This document shows positions 8,648 through 16,876 of a DNA stretch of 64,000 nt, one piece after another (positions within the stretch are counted from its first letter, which is position 1; each line of letters begins with the position of its first letter). A program made the position numbers and the translations under genes. Below the pieces are notes generated by a model. The model was not told the origin of the DNA. It did no database searches and saw only the letters and a list, made by a program, of their open reading frames with translations. The stretch is from Nocardia amamiensis (lineage in GTDB: Bacteria > Actinomycetota > Actinomycetes > Mycobacteriales > Mycobacteriaceae). The stretch is from positions 186,001-250,000 of the forward strand of contig NZ_JADLQX010000003.1 in the NCBI RefSeq assembly GCF_015477605.1. The letters run 5' to 3'.

Positions 8648-9727
8648 TCAGGATCGCAACTGAGGGAACAGCCGAAGTGCGTTGTGCCGGTCGATATCTC
8701 TTCGCTGACCGATCGTCAATGCGGAGTCGGAATCGAGGGCGGATGCGGCCCCGGCGACGAGATCGGTGTGGGCGGCGGGCCAGTCGCTGCCATAGAGGAT
8801 GCGGGCCGGGTCGGCAACGGCCAGCAGCGTCGGGGTGGAGGCGGGCGACATCGGCGCTGCCGTGTCGTAGTGGAAGCGGCGCAGATAATTCTCGACCCGC
8901 TCGGGCTCGACCGCGGGGGCGAGATAGCCGCCGCCGGAGCCGAGCCGGCCTGCGATGTAAGGCAGGAATCCGCCGCCGTGCGGCAGGATGAACGACAGGT
9001 TCGGAAAACGATCAAGCGTGCGGTGCACCGTCATGTTGACGGCGGCGCGCGTGATGTCGAGCGGATAGTCGCACAGGAAACTCGGAACACCGGGCAGAGC
9101 TGGGGCAAGTGGTGAGCTGCCCGGCAGCTCAGTGGGGTGCAGGTTGATCACCGTTGGGCCGCTGTCGAGTTCGGCCAGCAACGAGTCGAATACCGGATCG
9201 CCCAGGTAGACCCCGGTCGCGTTGTGGGTCATGGCGTTCACGCCCACGGCTCCGGCGTCTCGCCCATATCGGGCCGACCATGCGGCCAGCTCGAGGTCGT
9301 CCAGCGGCAGAGGCGCGAAAAAGGCGAACCGGCCCGGCGCTCGCGCGACCAGGTCGACCATGGCCGCGTAGGCCATGATCAGGCTCTCCCGATGCTGGCC
9401 GGGGTCCGCATAGCGCAGTACTGGTGTCGCGGCCGTCACCACGGCCGTCTCGATGCCCGCCGAATCCATCGCCCACAGCGCGGAATCGAGGTCCCACCGT
9501 GTCCACCACGGCAACACCGCACGGATCACCAATCCCCGCGCCTCCGCCCAATCCAGCCACTGCGGCGGCGCGAAGTGATGGTGGACATCCACCCGCCGAT
9601 CACCCGGGACCTCGCCGTAGCGATCGTGCGCCCCCACATCGACACCGGCCGCGCCGAATCCGCAGGCCGTCACCGCCGCCATGGCGGCGGTGACGGTCAA
9701 CGCCCGGCGTCGCGACAAGGATCCCAT
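8648..9727 (-). CDS. Tat-exported lipoprotein amidohydrolase (ACMSD-like, amidohydrolase 2 family)
   Basis: 359 aa. The N terminus has a twin-arginine signal (SLSRRRAL) followed by a hydrophobic stretch and lipobox VTAC, so it is predicted to be folded before export and lipid-anchored. The mature part is an amidohydrolase-2 barrel with VHHHFAPPQW (metal HxH), NLHPTELPG, LPHGGGFLPY (metal His) and LYGSDWPAAH (catalytic Asp). These features are shared with aminocarboxymuconate-semialdehyde decarboxylase and resorcylate decarboxylase. The start at 9727 has GGGGAG upstream; the longer open frame has no support. Reaction likely a decarboxylation or hydrolysis of an aromatic or cyclic acid, substrate unknown. 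An exported member of this mainly cytoplasmic family is unusual. Confidence 0.85.
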   Translation of the reverse strand: MGSLSRRRALTVTAAMAAVTACGFGAAGVDVGAHDRYGEVPGDRRVDVHHHFAPPQWLDWAEARGLVIRAVLPWWTRWDLDSALWAMDSAGIETAVVTAATPVLRYADPGQHRESLIMAYAAMVDLVARAPGRFAFFAPLPLDDLELAAWSARYGRDAGAVGVNAMTHNATGVYLGDPVFDSLLAELDSGPTVINLHPTELPGSSPLAPALPGVPSFLCDYPLDITRAAVNMTVHRTLDRFPNLSFILPHGGGFLPYIAGRLGSGGGYLAPAVEPERVENYLRRFHYDTAAPMSPASTPTLLAVADPARILYGSDWPAAHTDLVAGAASALDSDSALTIGQRRDIDRHNALRLFPQLRS

Positions 9728-9753
9728 CACTCCAACTCCCCTTTGGTCGATCT

Positions 9754-9773
9754 TAAGTACGAAATCGTACCTA
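9754..9773. promoter_or_regulatory. Palindromic operator candidate (TetR-type) of the amidohydrolase operon
   Basis: A 14-base inverted repeat GTACGAAATCGTAC (9757-9770), which extends with one mismatched pair to 9754-9773, lies 27 bases upstream of the amidohydrolase start. It sits in AT-richer promoter DNA. The size and symmetry suit a TetR dimer, and the operon's last gene is a TetR protein. Confidence 0.6.
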
Positions 9774-10086
9774 TATCGACGATAAAGGACGAGAGTTGAG
9801 ATACTTGTTAGTTCACATATAAGTCCTGACGGCAGGCTTGCGCTGTGGGTTTCCGGCTGTGGGCCGCTCCGGCGGACCCGGGTCGCCACCGCAAATCGGA
9901 GCCGCCGGGCGCGCCGCCGTATTCGCGGGCGCGATCGTCCGCACGCCCTGCTGGCCACAGCCCATCGCTCCCACCCTGTCAGGAGCTAGTTGCCGTCCGC
10001 ACCAGATCTTTCCGTTCGGAGCGCTCACCGAACCACTGTGCGACCCTCGTCGTCGCAAGCTATACGTCGAGCCCGGGACAGCCGTG
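9774..10086. other. Intergenic stretch without a recognised gene
   Basis: About 310 bases between the amidohydrolase promoter and the stop of the mycolyltransferase. The first 50 bases are AT-rich and probably belong to the operon promoter; the rest is GC-rich. Open frames here on both strands show no family resemblance. Confidence 0.5.
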
Positions 10087-11079
10087 TCAGTGTGCGCGCA
10101 GCGCGTCGAGGATCATCGGGCGCGCCGTCGCGAGAGCTTCCTGCCAGTAGGGCCAGGTGTGCGTCCCGTTGACGAAGTCGACGCGAGCGGCGATGCCCAA
10201 CGCCGCGACTCGATCACGGAACATCTGGGCGGCAGCCAGCGTCATGGCCTCCAGGCTCATCGCGTTCACCGTGTTGCCGACCCCGTACGGCACGTCGAGC
10301 GGCCCGGGCGCGCCATTACCCGTCCAGACGTACATCGGCAGCCCACGCAACAATTCGGCCTGCACAGTGGCATCGTTTCGATTCCAGGCTGGATCACCGG
10401 CCGTACCCCACATGTCGTCCACATTGAAGTTGCCCTCGTCCCACATGGCAGCGCGCATCGCTTCGTTCCAGAGCGGAAACGTCGGGTGCACGAACCCTGA
10501 GAAGGATCCGGCGAACTTGAACTGGTCGCGATGGTGCCCGGCCAACGTCAGAGCGGCGTTGCCGCCCATGGATGCCCCGACGATGGCGTTGTTGGTTCGC
10601 GACACGCCATACCCTGCCAAGAAGTTGGGCAGCTCTTTGGTGAGGAAGGTCTCCCACTTGTACGTCGTCGCTTGTCGGTTCGTACTACTCGGCCGGTACC
10701 AGTCGGTGTAGAAGCTCGAGCGACCACCGACCGGGAACACCAACGTGACGTTGTCCCTTGTGAACTGGCGCAGCGCATCGGTATCACTCGTCCACTGATT
10801 GTGATCACCCGGTGCACGCAGACCATCGAGCACATAGAGCGCCGCACTCCCACCCCGGGCCGCCCACTGCACCTGCACTTTGATCGGCCCCATGCTGGAC
10901 GGCACCAAGAGATCCTGGTAACCACCTGCCGGCGCACGCAATACCGGCGCGTGCGTCGGCGCGGCGCTGGCCACCGCCCCACCGATTCCTGCCACCAGCG
11001 CAGCTGTTGCAACGACAGCACCGGTCTTCCTCAACCAACCACGCACCCGCTGGTTCCCAGATCGCACTGCCGCAGCCAC
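10087..11079 (-). CDS. Antigen 85-type mycolyltransferase / esterase
   Basis: 330 aa, exported: basic N terminus, hydrophobic segment (VVATAALVAGIGGAVASA) and AxA cleavage site before APTHAP. The mature protein has the antigen 85 alpha/beta-hydrolase pattern: LYVLDGLRAPGDHNQW, FYTDWYRPS, nucleophile Ser in VGASMGGNAAL, and a late His in NGTHTWPYW. These enzymes transfer mycolic acids between trehalose mycolates and the arabinogalactan in the cell envelope, which places the host in the mycolate-forming Mycobacteriales. The GTG at 11079 is preferred over one 10 codons upstream because AGGAGG lies 5 bases before it. Confidence 0.9.
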   Translation of the reverse strand: MAAAVRSGNQRVRGWLRKTGAVVATAALVAGIGGAVASAAPTHAPVLRAPAGGYQDLLVPSSMGPIKVQVQWAARGGSAALYVLDGLRAPGDHNQWTSDTDALRQFTRDNVTLVFPVGGRSSFYTDWYRPSSTNRQATTYKWETFLTKELPNFLAGYGVSRTNNAIVGASMGGNAALTLAGHHRDQFKFAGSFSGFVHPTFPLWNEAMRAAMWDEGNFNVDDMWGTAGDPAWNRNDATVQAELLRGLPMYVWTGNGAPGPLDVPYGVGNTVNAMSLEAMTLAAAQMFRDRVAALGIAARVDFVNGTHTWPYWQEALATARPMILDALRAH

Positions 11080-11139
11080 CCCGCACCTCCTACTTCCCCG
11101 GCAAGTCACCGAAGATATCCGAATCGGTTGTTGTTCAGA

Positions 11140-11653
11140 TTACTTCCTGCGGGTTTGCGCCCCGCCCACGACCGGGAAGACCACAAGGCTGCAATCCAGG
11201 TGCTCGTACTTCTGAATCAGGTGGGAGCCGCGCCGCCCCTCCAGCGCTGACGTGATCAGCGAGCGGGCGGCGTCTCCGTAGACGGCGTGGACACGCAGCC
11301 CGCCCCACAGACGTTCGTACAACTCCAACTCGCTCGGCGCGGTGATGCTGAGTTCGGCGCTGGCGGTTTCGATCAGGGCTTGCCGACGATCGAACAGGTG
11401 GAAGCTACCGGAGAGGTGGACGAACCCGGCTCATAGTGGGATGACACCGAAAGAACAGGCGGGGATTATCGAACGCCACATCGAGCAGATGCCGCAATTG
11501 CCCGGCGGTCACCTCATCGTCGCCGAGCGTGGTGTATAGCGCCGCCTCGTGGACCAGCACGGCCACGCGCGTACGCAATATGTCCTGGCGTGCCATCCGT
11601 GCCGCGACGGCAGTGTCCAGGTCATCGAGGGGATACGATGCGCCCGACCGCAT
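11140..11653 (-). pseudogene. Remnant of an XRE-family regulator C-terminal domain (DUF5753)
   Basis: Two pieces of a DUF5753 domain can be read in different frames. The upstream piece (11653 down to about 11440) reads AVAARMARQDIL, VLVHEAALYTTLGDDEV and AGQLRHLLDVA. The downstream piece (about 11425 down to 11140) reads FHLFDRRQALIE, SAELSITAPSELELYERLW and AARSLITSALEG. Between them the frame shifts near 11435 and a stop (TGA in CTATGA) interrupts the alternative frame. The N-terminal helix-turn-helix expected for this regulator family is absent. The gene is therefore both 5'-truncated and frameshifted. Confidence 0.65.
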
Positions 11654-11750
11654 TCGGATGGATCGACCAAGACGTGAGCACCGCGCCCGAATGGGATCGA
11701 GCGCAGCTGTGCAGGTTCGCTCGTAGCGGGCTGCATTGTGTTGGTACAGG

Positions 11751-12674
11751 TTAGGGCTCGAGCACGATTTTGCCGTGGGTGTGCCGGCGTTCGAGTTCGG
11801 TGTAGGCCTGGCGGACCTGTGTCAACGGGTAGACGTTCGCGATCGGGACTTCGAGGTGTCCCTCGGCGATCAGGGCGGCCAATTCGGCGAGTACCTCGGC
11901 GCCCGGCCTGGCGTTGGTTCCGGGTTCGGTCTTGACTCCGTATTTCGCGGCCGCTGCGAAATCGGCGATGGTGTCGATCCGCTCGACAGCGACGCCGAGG
12001 GCGAGGGCCAGTTCGACGTACCCGCCGCCGTGGGTGTCGATGAAGGCATCGATGCCGCCTGGTGCGGCGGCCTTGATCCGGTCGATGGCGCGGTCACCGT
12101 ATGCGACCGGGATCACGCCGTGGCTTTGCAGCCACTCGTGGTTGTGCCGGCTCGCCAGGCCGATGACAGTGGCTCCGGCACGACGAGCGAGCTGAACAGC
12201 GAGCGAGCCGACTCCTCCGGCTGCTGCGGAGACGACAACGGTCTCCCCCTTGCCGAGTTGCAAGGAATGTACTGCCCCCCAGGCAGTCACGCCGGCGACG
12301 TACAGGCCGCCGGCCACCGCCCAAGGGACGCCGTTCGGTTTGGGTGTCAGGTTTTCGACGTCGACCAGGACCAACTCGGCCTGGGCGGCCCGCTTCTCGG
12401 AGAACCCGATCACCTCGTCGCCGACCGAGAATCGGTCGACTCCGACGCCGACCTCGGCGACAACCCCGGCAAGATCGCTGCCTTGCCCGGACGGAAACGT
12501 CGAGGGAAAGATGCCGGCCATCGCGCCGGTCCGAATGGCCGCCTCACCGGGGTTGATGCCTGCCGCCTTTACCCGAACCAGGACCTGCCCGTCGTCGGGC
12601 ACGGGGCGGTCGACATCGTCGACCCGCAAGACCTCGATTCCGCCGAACTCGTCGTATCTGACTGCCTTTGCCAT
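11751..12674 (-). CDS. NADPH:quinone oxidoreductase-type MDR dehydrogenase
   Basis: 307 aa, zinc-independent medium-chain dehydrogenase. N-terminal GroES-like fold with VKAAGINPGEAAIRTG and GSDLAGVVAEVG; cofactor motif AAAGGVGSLAVQLAR (about residues 149-163); C-terminal IANVYPLTQVRQAYTELE. Zinc-ligand cysteines of alcohol dehydrogenases are missing. It is cytoplasmic and likely reduces quinones or activated enones with NADPH. It is followed by only the pseudogene remnant and is 67 bases downstream of the SDR gene, so the two may be cotranscribed under the divergent LysR. Confidence 0.88.
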   Translation of the reverse strand: MAKAVRYDEFGGIEVLRVDDVDRPVPDDGQVLVRVKAAGINPGEAAIRTGAMAGIFPSTFPSGQGSDLAGVVAEVGVGVDRFSVGDEVIGFSEKRAAQAELVLVDVENLTPKPNGVPWAVAGGLYVAGVTAWGAVHSLQLGKGETVVVSAAAGGVGSLAVQLARRAGATVIGLASRHNHEWLQSHGVIPVAYGDRAIDRIKAAAPGGIDAFIDTHGGGYVELALALGVAVERIDTIADFAAAAKYGVKTEPGTNARPGAEVLAELAALIAEGHLEVPIANVYPLTQVRQAYTELERRHTHGKIVLEP

Positions 12675-12741
12675 TGCTTCTCCTCCGATGTGCGACGCGC
12701 GGCTGACCTCGGGAACGGGAATGGGGGCACCGGTGTGCCGG

Positions 12742-13467
12742 TCACCAGGGCACCGTTCCGGCGTCGTCGAAGAATCCGCCGGTCGGTCCGTCGTCGGGCA
12801 GGGTCGCGAGGTGAATCGCGATGGCCGCGCCCTGTTGCGGTGTACGGACGCCGCGAAAGCCGTTGAGGTCGGTGGCGGTGAAACCGGGACAGCCGGAGTT
12901 GATCAGGATGTTGGTATCACCCAGTTCCTTGACGTATTGGATGGTGAGGGCGTTGAGGAAGGTCTTCGAGGCCAAGTAGGCGGCGGGAACCTGGCCCATG
13001 TCGATGCCGGGTGTGGTTTGCAGGGCGAGCGAGCCGACGCTGCTGGACATGTTGACGATCCGCGGTGCGGCCGAGGCGCGCAGCATCGGCAGCATCGCGT
13101 TGGTGACCCGGATGACCCCGATCACGTTGGTTTCCACGACAGCTCGCACGGTCGCGGGATCGACCGTGGTCGGTGTCTGCGGCATACCGCCGGTGATCGC
13201 GGCGTTGTTGACCAGGACATCCAGCCCTCCTGCATGGTCGGCGATCAATTCGGCCGCCGCGGCCACACTTGCGTCGTCGGTCACGTCGAGCGGCACACCG
13301 AACGCATCGGCCCCGGCCGCGCGCAGCTTCTCCACCGCGGTGTCGCGGCGTTGCCGATCGCGCGCGCCCACACCGATGCGCCAGCCGAGCGCGCCCAGGC
13401 CAGCGGCGATCTCGTATCCGATTCCCTTGTTCGCGCCGGTCACCAGCGCAATCGTCTGTTCACTCAC
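12742..13467 (-). CDS. Short-chain dehydrogenase/reductase (SDR)
   Basis: 241 aa. NAD(P)-binding motif TGANKGIGYE (about residues 10-19), NNAAITGG, catalytic Ser in NMSSSVGSL and YLASKTFLN (YxxxK). This is a classical SDR resembling carbonyl reductase-like proteins of actinobacteria. The GTG at 13467 was chosen because the family begins just before ALVTGANKGIG and AGGA lies upstream; the longer frame is antisense to the LysR gene. Substrate unknown. Confidence 0.88.
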   Translation of the reverse strand: MSEQTIALVTGANKGIGYEIAAGLGALGWRIGVGARDRQRRDTAVEKLRAAGADAFGVPLDVTDDASVAAAAELIADHAGGLDVLVNNAAITGGMPQTPTTVDPATVRAVVETNVIGVIRVTNAMLPMLRASAAPRIVNMSSSVGSLALQTTPGIDMGQVPAAYLASKTFLNALTIQYVKELGDTNILINSGCPGFTATDLNGFRGVRTPQQGAAIAIHLATLPDDGPTGGFFDDAGTVPW

Positions 13468-13572
13468 ACCGCCGATCCTGCTGCGGCTCCGGGTGCAGCG
13501 TCCAAGACCGATCGGGTGGGCGGCGATACCGCACGGGTATTGGTCGTGGTCATCGCCGGATACCATGACCCG

Positions 13573-14412
13573 GTGGAGACGCGGGAGATGCGATACTTCG
13601 TCGCCGTCGCCGAGGAGTTGCACTTCGGGCGGGCGGCACAACGGCTCGCGATCGCGCAACCACCACTATCGCGAGCCATCCAGCAGCTCGAACGGCGGCT
13701 CGGAGTCGTCCTGCTGCACCGCACCGCTCGCGCCATCACCTTGACCGAGGCCGGGGCGGTACTGCTGCGGGAGGCCCGGACCGCGCTCGACGCGGTCGAA
13801 GCCGCCGAGCGGCGAACCCGCCGTGCCGCGGCCGACCAGCCCGGTGTGGTGCTGGCCACCAAGGCCGGAGCGTCCAGCGAACTGTTGTCGAAGCTGCTGC
13901 ACGCCTACGCCGCCGAACCGGGCGCCGTGGCAGTCGAGGTGATGCTGTGCGGCCCAGGCCAGCCGGAAAGTCTGCTGCGCAACGGGCGTGCCGACGTTGC
14001 TCTGCTCCACCGGCCCTACGACACGACAGCCGGATTCGACACCGAGGATCTGAGCACCGAACAGCAGGTCGTTGTCCTGCCTGCGGGGCATCCCCTCGCC
14101 AACCGGGCGCATGTGACGTTGGCCGAGGTCAACACCCTGACGAACCTGCCCCTGCCGCGCTGGCCTGGACGGGATGGCAGCTATCCGGACGGCCCCGGCC
14201 CGCAGGTGCGCGACCATACCCAACTATTCCAACTGATCGCGCTCGGACTGGCCTGCGCGGTCGTGCCCGAGTCGCTGCGAACCCAGCTACGCGAGGATCA
14301 TGCCGTCGTGCCCGTGCCAGACGCACCGGCCGTCACGACCGTCATCGCTTGGCCGCCACACAGCAGATCCAAAGCCATTGCCGACCTCGTCCACACCGCG
14401 ACACGCCTCTAA
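13573..14412 (+). CDS. LysR family transcriptional regulator
   Basis: 279 aa. N-terminal winged HTH: EMRYFVAVAEELHFGRAA, QRLAIAQPPLSRAIQQLE, RRLGVVLLHRT. C-terminal periplasmic-binding-like effector domain with QVVVLPAGHPLA. The start is a GTG at 13573 (an ATG five codons later, with GGAG upstream, is an alternative). The same frame is open far upstream, but that part is antisense to the SDR and quinone reductase and is not coding. The gene diverges from the SDR across about 105 bases, the usual layout for a LysR activator and its target. Confidence 0.88.
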   Translation: METREMRYFVAVAEELHFGRAAQRLAIAQPPLSRAIQQLERRLGVVLLHRTARAITLTEAGAVLLREARTALDAVEAAERRTRRAAADQPGVVLATKAGASSELLSKLLHAYAAEPGAVAVEVMLCGPGQPESLLRNGRADVALLHRPYDTTAGFDTEDLSTEQQVVVLPAGHPLANRAHVTLAEVNTLTNLPLPRWPGRDGSYPDGPGPQVRDHTQLFQLIALGLACAVVPESLRTQLREDHAVVPVPDAPAVTTVIAWPPHSRSKAIADLVHTATRL

Positions 14413-14665
14413 CCGACACCACTGTTCGCCGACCGTATCGAGCATCACCAATCCTTCGTGATACATCCGGATTCGGGATACATCTGGAAATGCCGCATAC
14501 CGGGCGCACCGAAACTCGGCTGTGCACTTTCGGATGCCTAGGATCACCACACCCACCGGCCCATCCGATACGAACCAGAATGCAAGCCGTGAGATTTTCG
14601 TGGGGTTGGGCCAAATAAAAACAGGTCAGTACCGGTGCAATACCGGTCCTGACCTAGGTTTTCTG

Positions 14666-14738
14666 TGGAGCTAAGGGGACTCGAACCCCTGACCCCCACA
14701 CTGCCAGTGTGGTGCGCTACCAGCTGCGCCATAGCCCC
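14666..14738 (-). tRNA. tRNA-Ala (anticodon GGC)
   Basis: A complete 73-base cloverleaf reads on the minus strand: 7-bp acceptor stem with the G3-U70 pair that marks alanine tRNAs, D arm GCGC/GCGC, anticodon arm CCACA-CTGGCAG-TGTGG with anticodon GGC, 5-base variable region, and T arm AGGGG-TTCGAGT-CCCCT. The discriminator is A. The 3' CCA is not encoded (CAG follows). Confidence 0.96.
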
Positions 14739-14853
14739 TGGTGGGTTGCGCTCCGGGCTTCCCCGCCGCGCTTGAATGAAGTTACACCACCGGTGTGTCG
14801 GCGACCAAATCGCCTCGATTCGGGGGCGACAGAGCTGAACCAACGATGTATAG

Positions 14854-14869
14854 TCGAACATGTGTTCGA
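14854..14869. promoter_or_regulatory. LexA (SOS) box, no target gene apparent
   Basis: TCGAAC-ATGT-GTTCGA is a perfect match to the actinobacterial/mycobacterial LexA consensus TCGAAC-N4-GTTCGA. It lies in a 402-base gene-free interval between tRNA-Ala and the DsbA-like gene. Neither strand shows a convincing ORF directly downstream; the best plus-strand frames have 37 and 11 codons. Confidence 0.75.
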
Positions 14870-14943
14870 TCATGGGTGGGGAGCGATATGGCACCTCGAG
14901 GTGCGGTCTTGGACAGGGGGTGAGACCGGGCTGTCGAGTGCGC

Positions 14944-14980
14944 GGGCCGGGTGTCGGCAGGTGGAGCCGACGCCCGGCCC
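14944..14980. repeat. Long GC-rich palindrome 1
   Basis: Arms 14944-14958 and 14966-14980 form a 15-bp stem (14 Watson-Crick pairs and one G-U) around a 7-base loop. No T-run follows on either strand, so it is not a typical intrinsic terminator. It resembles palindrome 2 at 15045-15084, which shares the GGGCCGGG...GTCG core. Confidence 0.7.
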
Positions 14981-15044
14981 CTTGACCAACTGAAAGCTCG
15001 GTGGGCGATCTCGGGGGCTGGGAGGTCGGATTGCGCCGTCGAGT

Positions 15045-15084
15045 GGGCCGGGGCGTCGATTTGGTGGAATCGGCGTCCCGGCCC
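15045..15084. repeat. Long GC-rich palindrome 2
   Basis: Arms 15045-15061 and 15068-15084 pair at 15 of 17 positions around a 6-base loop. It has the same GGGCCGGG start as palindrome 1, about 100 bases away. The two lie between the LexA box and the end of the DsbA-like gene and could be REP-like elements or part of a structured RNA. Confidence 0.65.
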
Positions 15085-15140
15085 TTCCGTTGGGTCGAGC
15101 GGATGTCCCGTACACCAGGGGCCGCGGAAGCATCCACAGA

Positions 15141-15878
15141 TCACTGGGTGAGTGAGATCACCCAGTTCTCGTCGTTGGCGTCGACCTTGGTCGTGCCGTC
15201 GAAGACCGCTGGTGTGGCCGCGGAGCCGCCGAGTGCCTCGCCGAGTGCGGCGGTCTGCGCCATGGCGGTGGTTCGTGCGAAGTCGAGCTTGGCACCGGTC
15301 GTGATGCACTGCAGCACCGGTTGGGGGGCACCGGCGTCCCGGGCGATGGCCGCGAGTGCTTCGTTGTTCAGGTCGCTGCCGCCCTCACTGGGGCGCTTCG
15401 TGATGAACAGCTCCGTGTGGAACTTCGAGTAGACCGGGCCGGATCCGGCTTCGGCCACACACTGGTTCGCGGCGACTGCGCGGGTGGAGTAGTCCTTGCT
15501 CTGGGAGCGGGCGTCGAGGAAGTTCACCAGGCGGTAGCGGACCGCCAGCGCGCCCGTATCGATCTTCTGGGCTATTTCCTGGCCGTAGATGCGCTCCAGG
15601 TTGCCACAGCCGGGACACAGCGGGTCCTCGAAGATGTCGATGGTCTTCTTCGCGTCCGGGCGGCCGAGCAGGATCGAGCCATTCGGCTCGAGCACCGAGT
15701 GCACCGCCAGATCCCGCACCGGACCGTAGCCGTCATTGCGGACCGTCGGTTCGTCCCGACCCCAGCGGATCGCCGCGATCACGATCAACACGATCAACGC
15801 GAGGGCAACCGCAGCCAACGCATAGGTAGTCGTACTGGACATCGGCCGCGGCGTGTAGTTCGAACGAGATTCGCTCAC
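15141..15878 (-). CDS. Membrane-anchored DsbA-like thioredoxin-domain protein
   Basis: 245 aa. A short N-terminal tail is followed by one membrane helix (YALAAVALALIVLIVIAAI, about residues 20-38), then an extracytoplasmic thioredoxin-4 / DsbA-type domain with a CPGC redox centre in DPLCPGCGNLERIY, and a late cis-Pro region SAATPAVFDG. It should introduce or isomerise disulfides in exported proteins, as for the mycobacterial DsbA-like family. The GTG start at 15878 leaves the membrane helix near the N terminus; the upstream 69 codons of open frame are not convincing. An ATG 13 codons downstream is another possible start. Confidence 0.85.
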   Translation of the reverse strand: MSESRSNYTPRPMSSTTTYALAAVALALIVLIVIAAIRWGRDEPTVRNDGYGPVRDLAVHSVLEPNGSILLGRPDAKKTIDIFEDPLCPGCGNLERIYGQEIAQKIDTGALAVRYRLVNFLDARSQSKDYSTRAVAANQCVAEAGSGPVYSKFHTELFITKRPSEGGSDLNNEALAAIARDAGAPQPVLQCITTGAKLDFARTTAMAQTAALGEALGGSAATPAVFDGTTKVDANDENWVISLTQ

Positions 15879-16119
15879 ATTGACACTTTGCCCCACCGAA
15901 CCTCCCCAGCCGCCGTCGGGCGGTACATCCGCAAACGGCAGCTGCATTCCTTTGATGTGGCAGCACGTATGGAGGCACGCTGCGGGCCCACCGCCACTGC
16001 GAAGTCCGCCACGGCCTGAGCCACACAGCCCTTGCAAAAGAGGTTGATCTTCGATCGCCGTGCTGCCACGGTGATCCGATTCCATTCGTCATCACGATCT
16101 GCGCTGAGAGGACCCCCGC

Positions 16120-16518
16120 GTGATCGCGGACCTCCGCATCCGTTTCCCTGTCGACGACGAGATGCTCTCGCAGCTCCACGCTTACGCATTCGGCGCTGAC
16201 CACGTGCTGAGCCCTTGGAGAGCGCGTCTGGAACGGCACAGCAGATCGTGGGTCGGCGCATTCATCGGCGATCGGCTTGTCGGGTTCGTGCACGCAGTCT
16301 GGGATGGCGGTCGACATGCGTTCCTCCTCGACACCATGGTCGCCCCGGACCTCCGGCACCTGCGCATCGGAACCAGCCTGGTCGCGGCTCTCATCGGCGA
16401 CCTACGCGAACGCGGTATCGAATGGCTCCACGTCGATTACGAACCGCACCTCGACAGCTTCTATCGCGACACATGCGGATTCCGGACCACCGACGCGGGC
16501 TTGCTACGCCTGAACTGA
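16120..16518 (+). CDS. GNAT family N-acetyltransferase
   Basis: 132 aa single-domain GNAT. Acetyl-CoA-binding region LLDTMVAPDLRHLRIGTSLVAALIGDL (motif A with the R-x-x-x-I-G-T variant of Q/RxxGxG/A, read in parts), then YRDTCGFR in motif B. GTG start with GAGAGG upstream. It diverges from the DsbA-like gene. Acceptor substrate unknown. Confidence 0.85.
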   Translation: MIADLRIRFPVDDEMLSQLHAYAFGADHVLSPWRARLERHSRSWVGAFIGDRLVGFVHAVWDGGRHAFLLDTMVAPDLRHLRIGTSLVAALIGDLRERGIEWLHVDYEPHLDSFYRDTCGFRTTDAGLLRLN

Positions 16519-16876
16519 CCTCGAACAAGGCCGCGACGAATGCCGCGACCGCTCGATGTCCTCCTTCCCGGCCCTCCTCATGCGAGGGCAACCTGCCGTT
16601 GCATGGGCGCGGCGACGATCACGAGATTCGCTTCACCGATTGCGACCGCCTCGTGGGACGGAACGTCGGCGTTCGCGGCGGGAGATCGCACGGCGCGGAG
16701 TGGTGGGTGACACTTCCGATTCGGCAACTGCTGTACCAGGCCCGGCCAATGCTGCTCGGAAATCGCTTCCTACCGCTGGACGATCGCCTTGTCTACCTGC
16801 CAGCGCGTCCTGTCCACCGCCGACCGTCGCGGGCTCACCCAGCACCGCTCGGTGATCAACCGTCGCTGTTCCAGGA
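16519..16876. other. Gap between GNAT and MFS genes, nothing recognised
   Basis: About 358 bases. Several overlapping frames are open on the plus strand, one of which reads LPIRQLLYQARPMLLGNRFLP, but none has a start with a Shine-Dalgarno or a known domain. It may be decayed coding DNA. Confidence 0.4.

Noticed and set aside
12250..14412. 720-codon plus frame
   Set aside because: Only the last 280 codons (LysR) are real; the rest is antisense to the quinone reductase and SDR.
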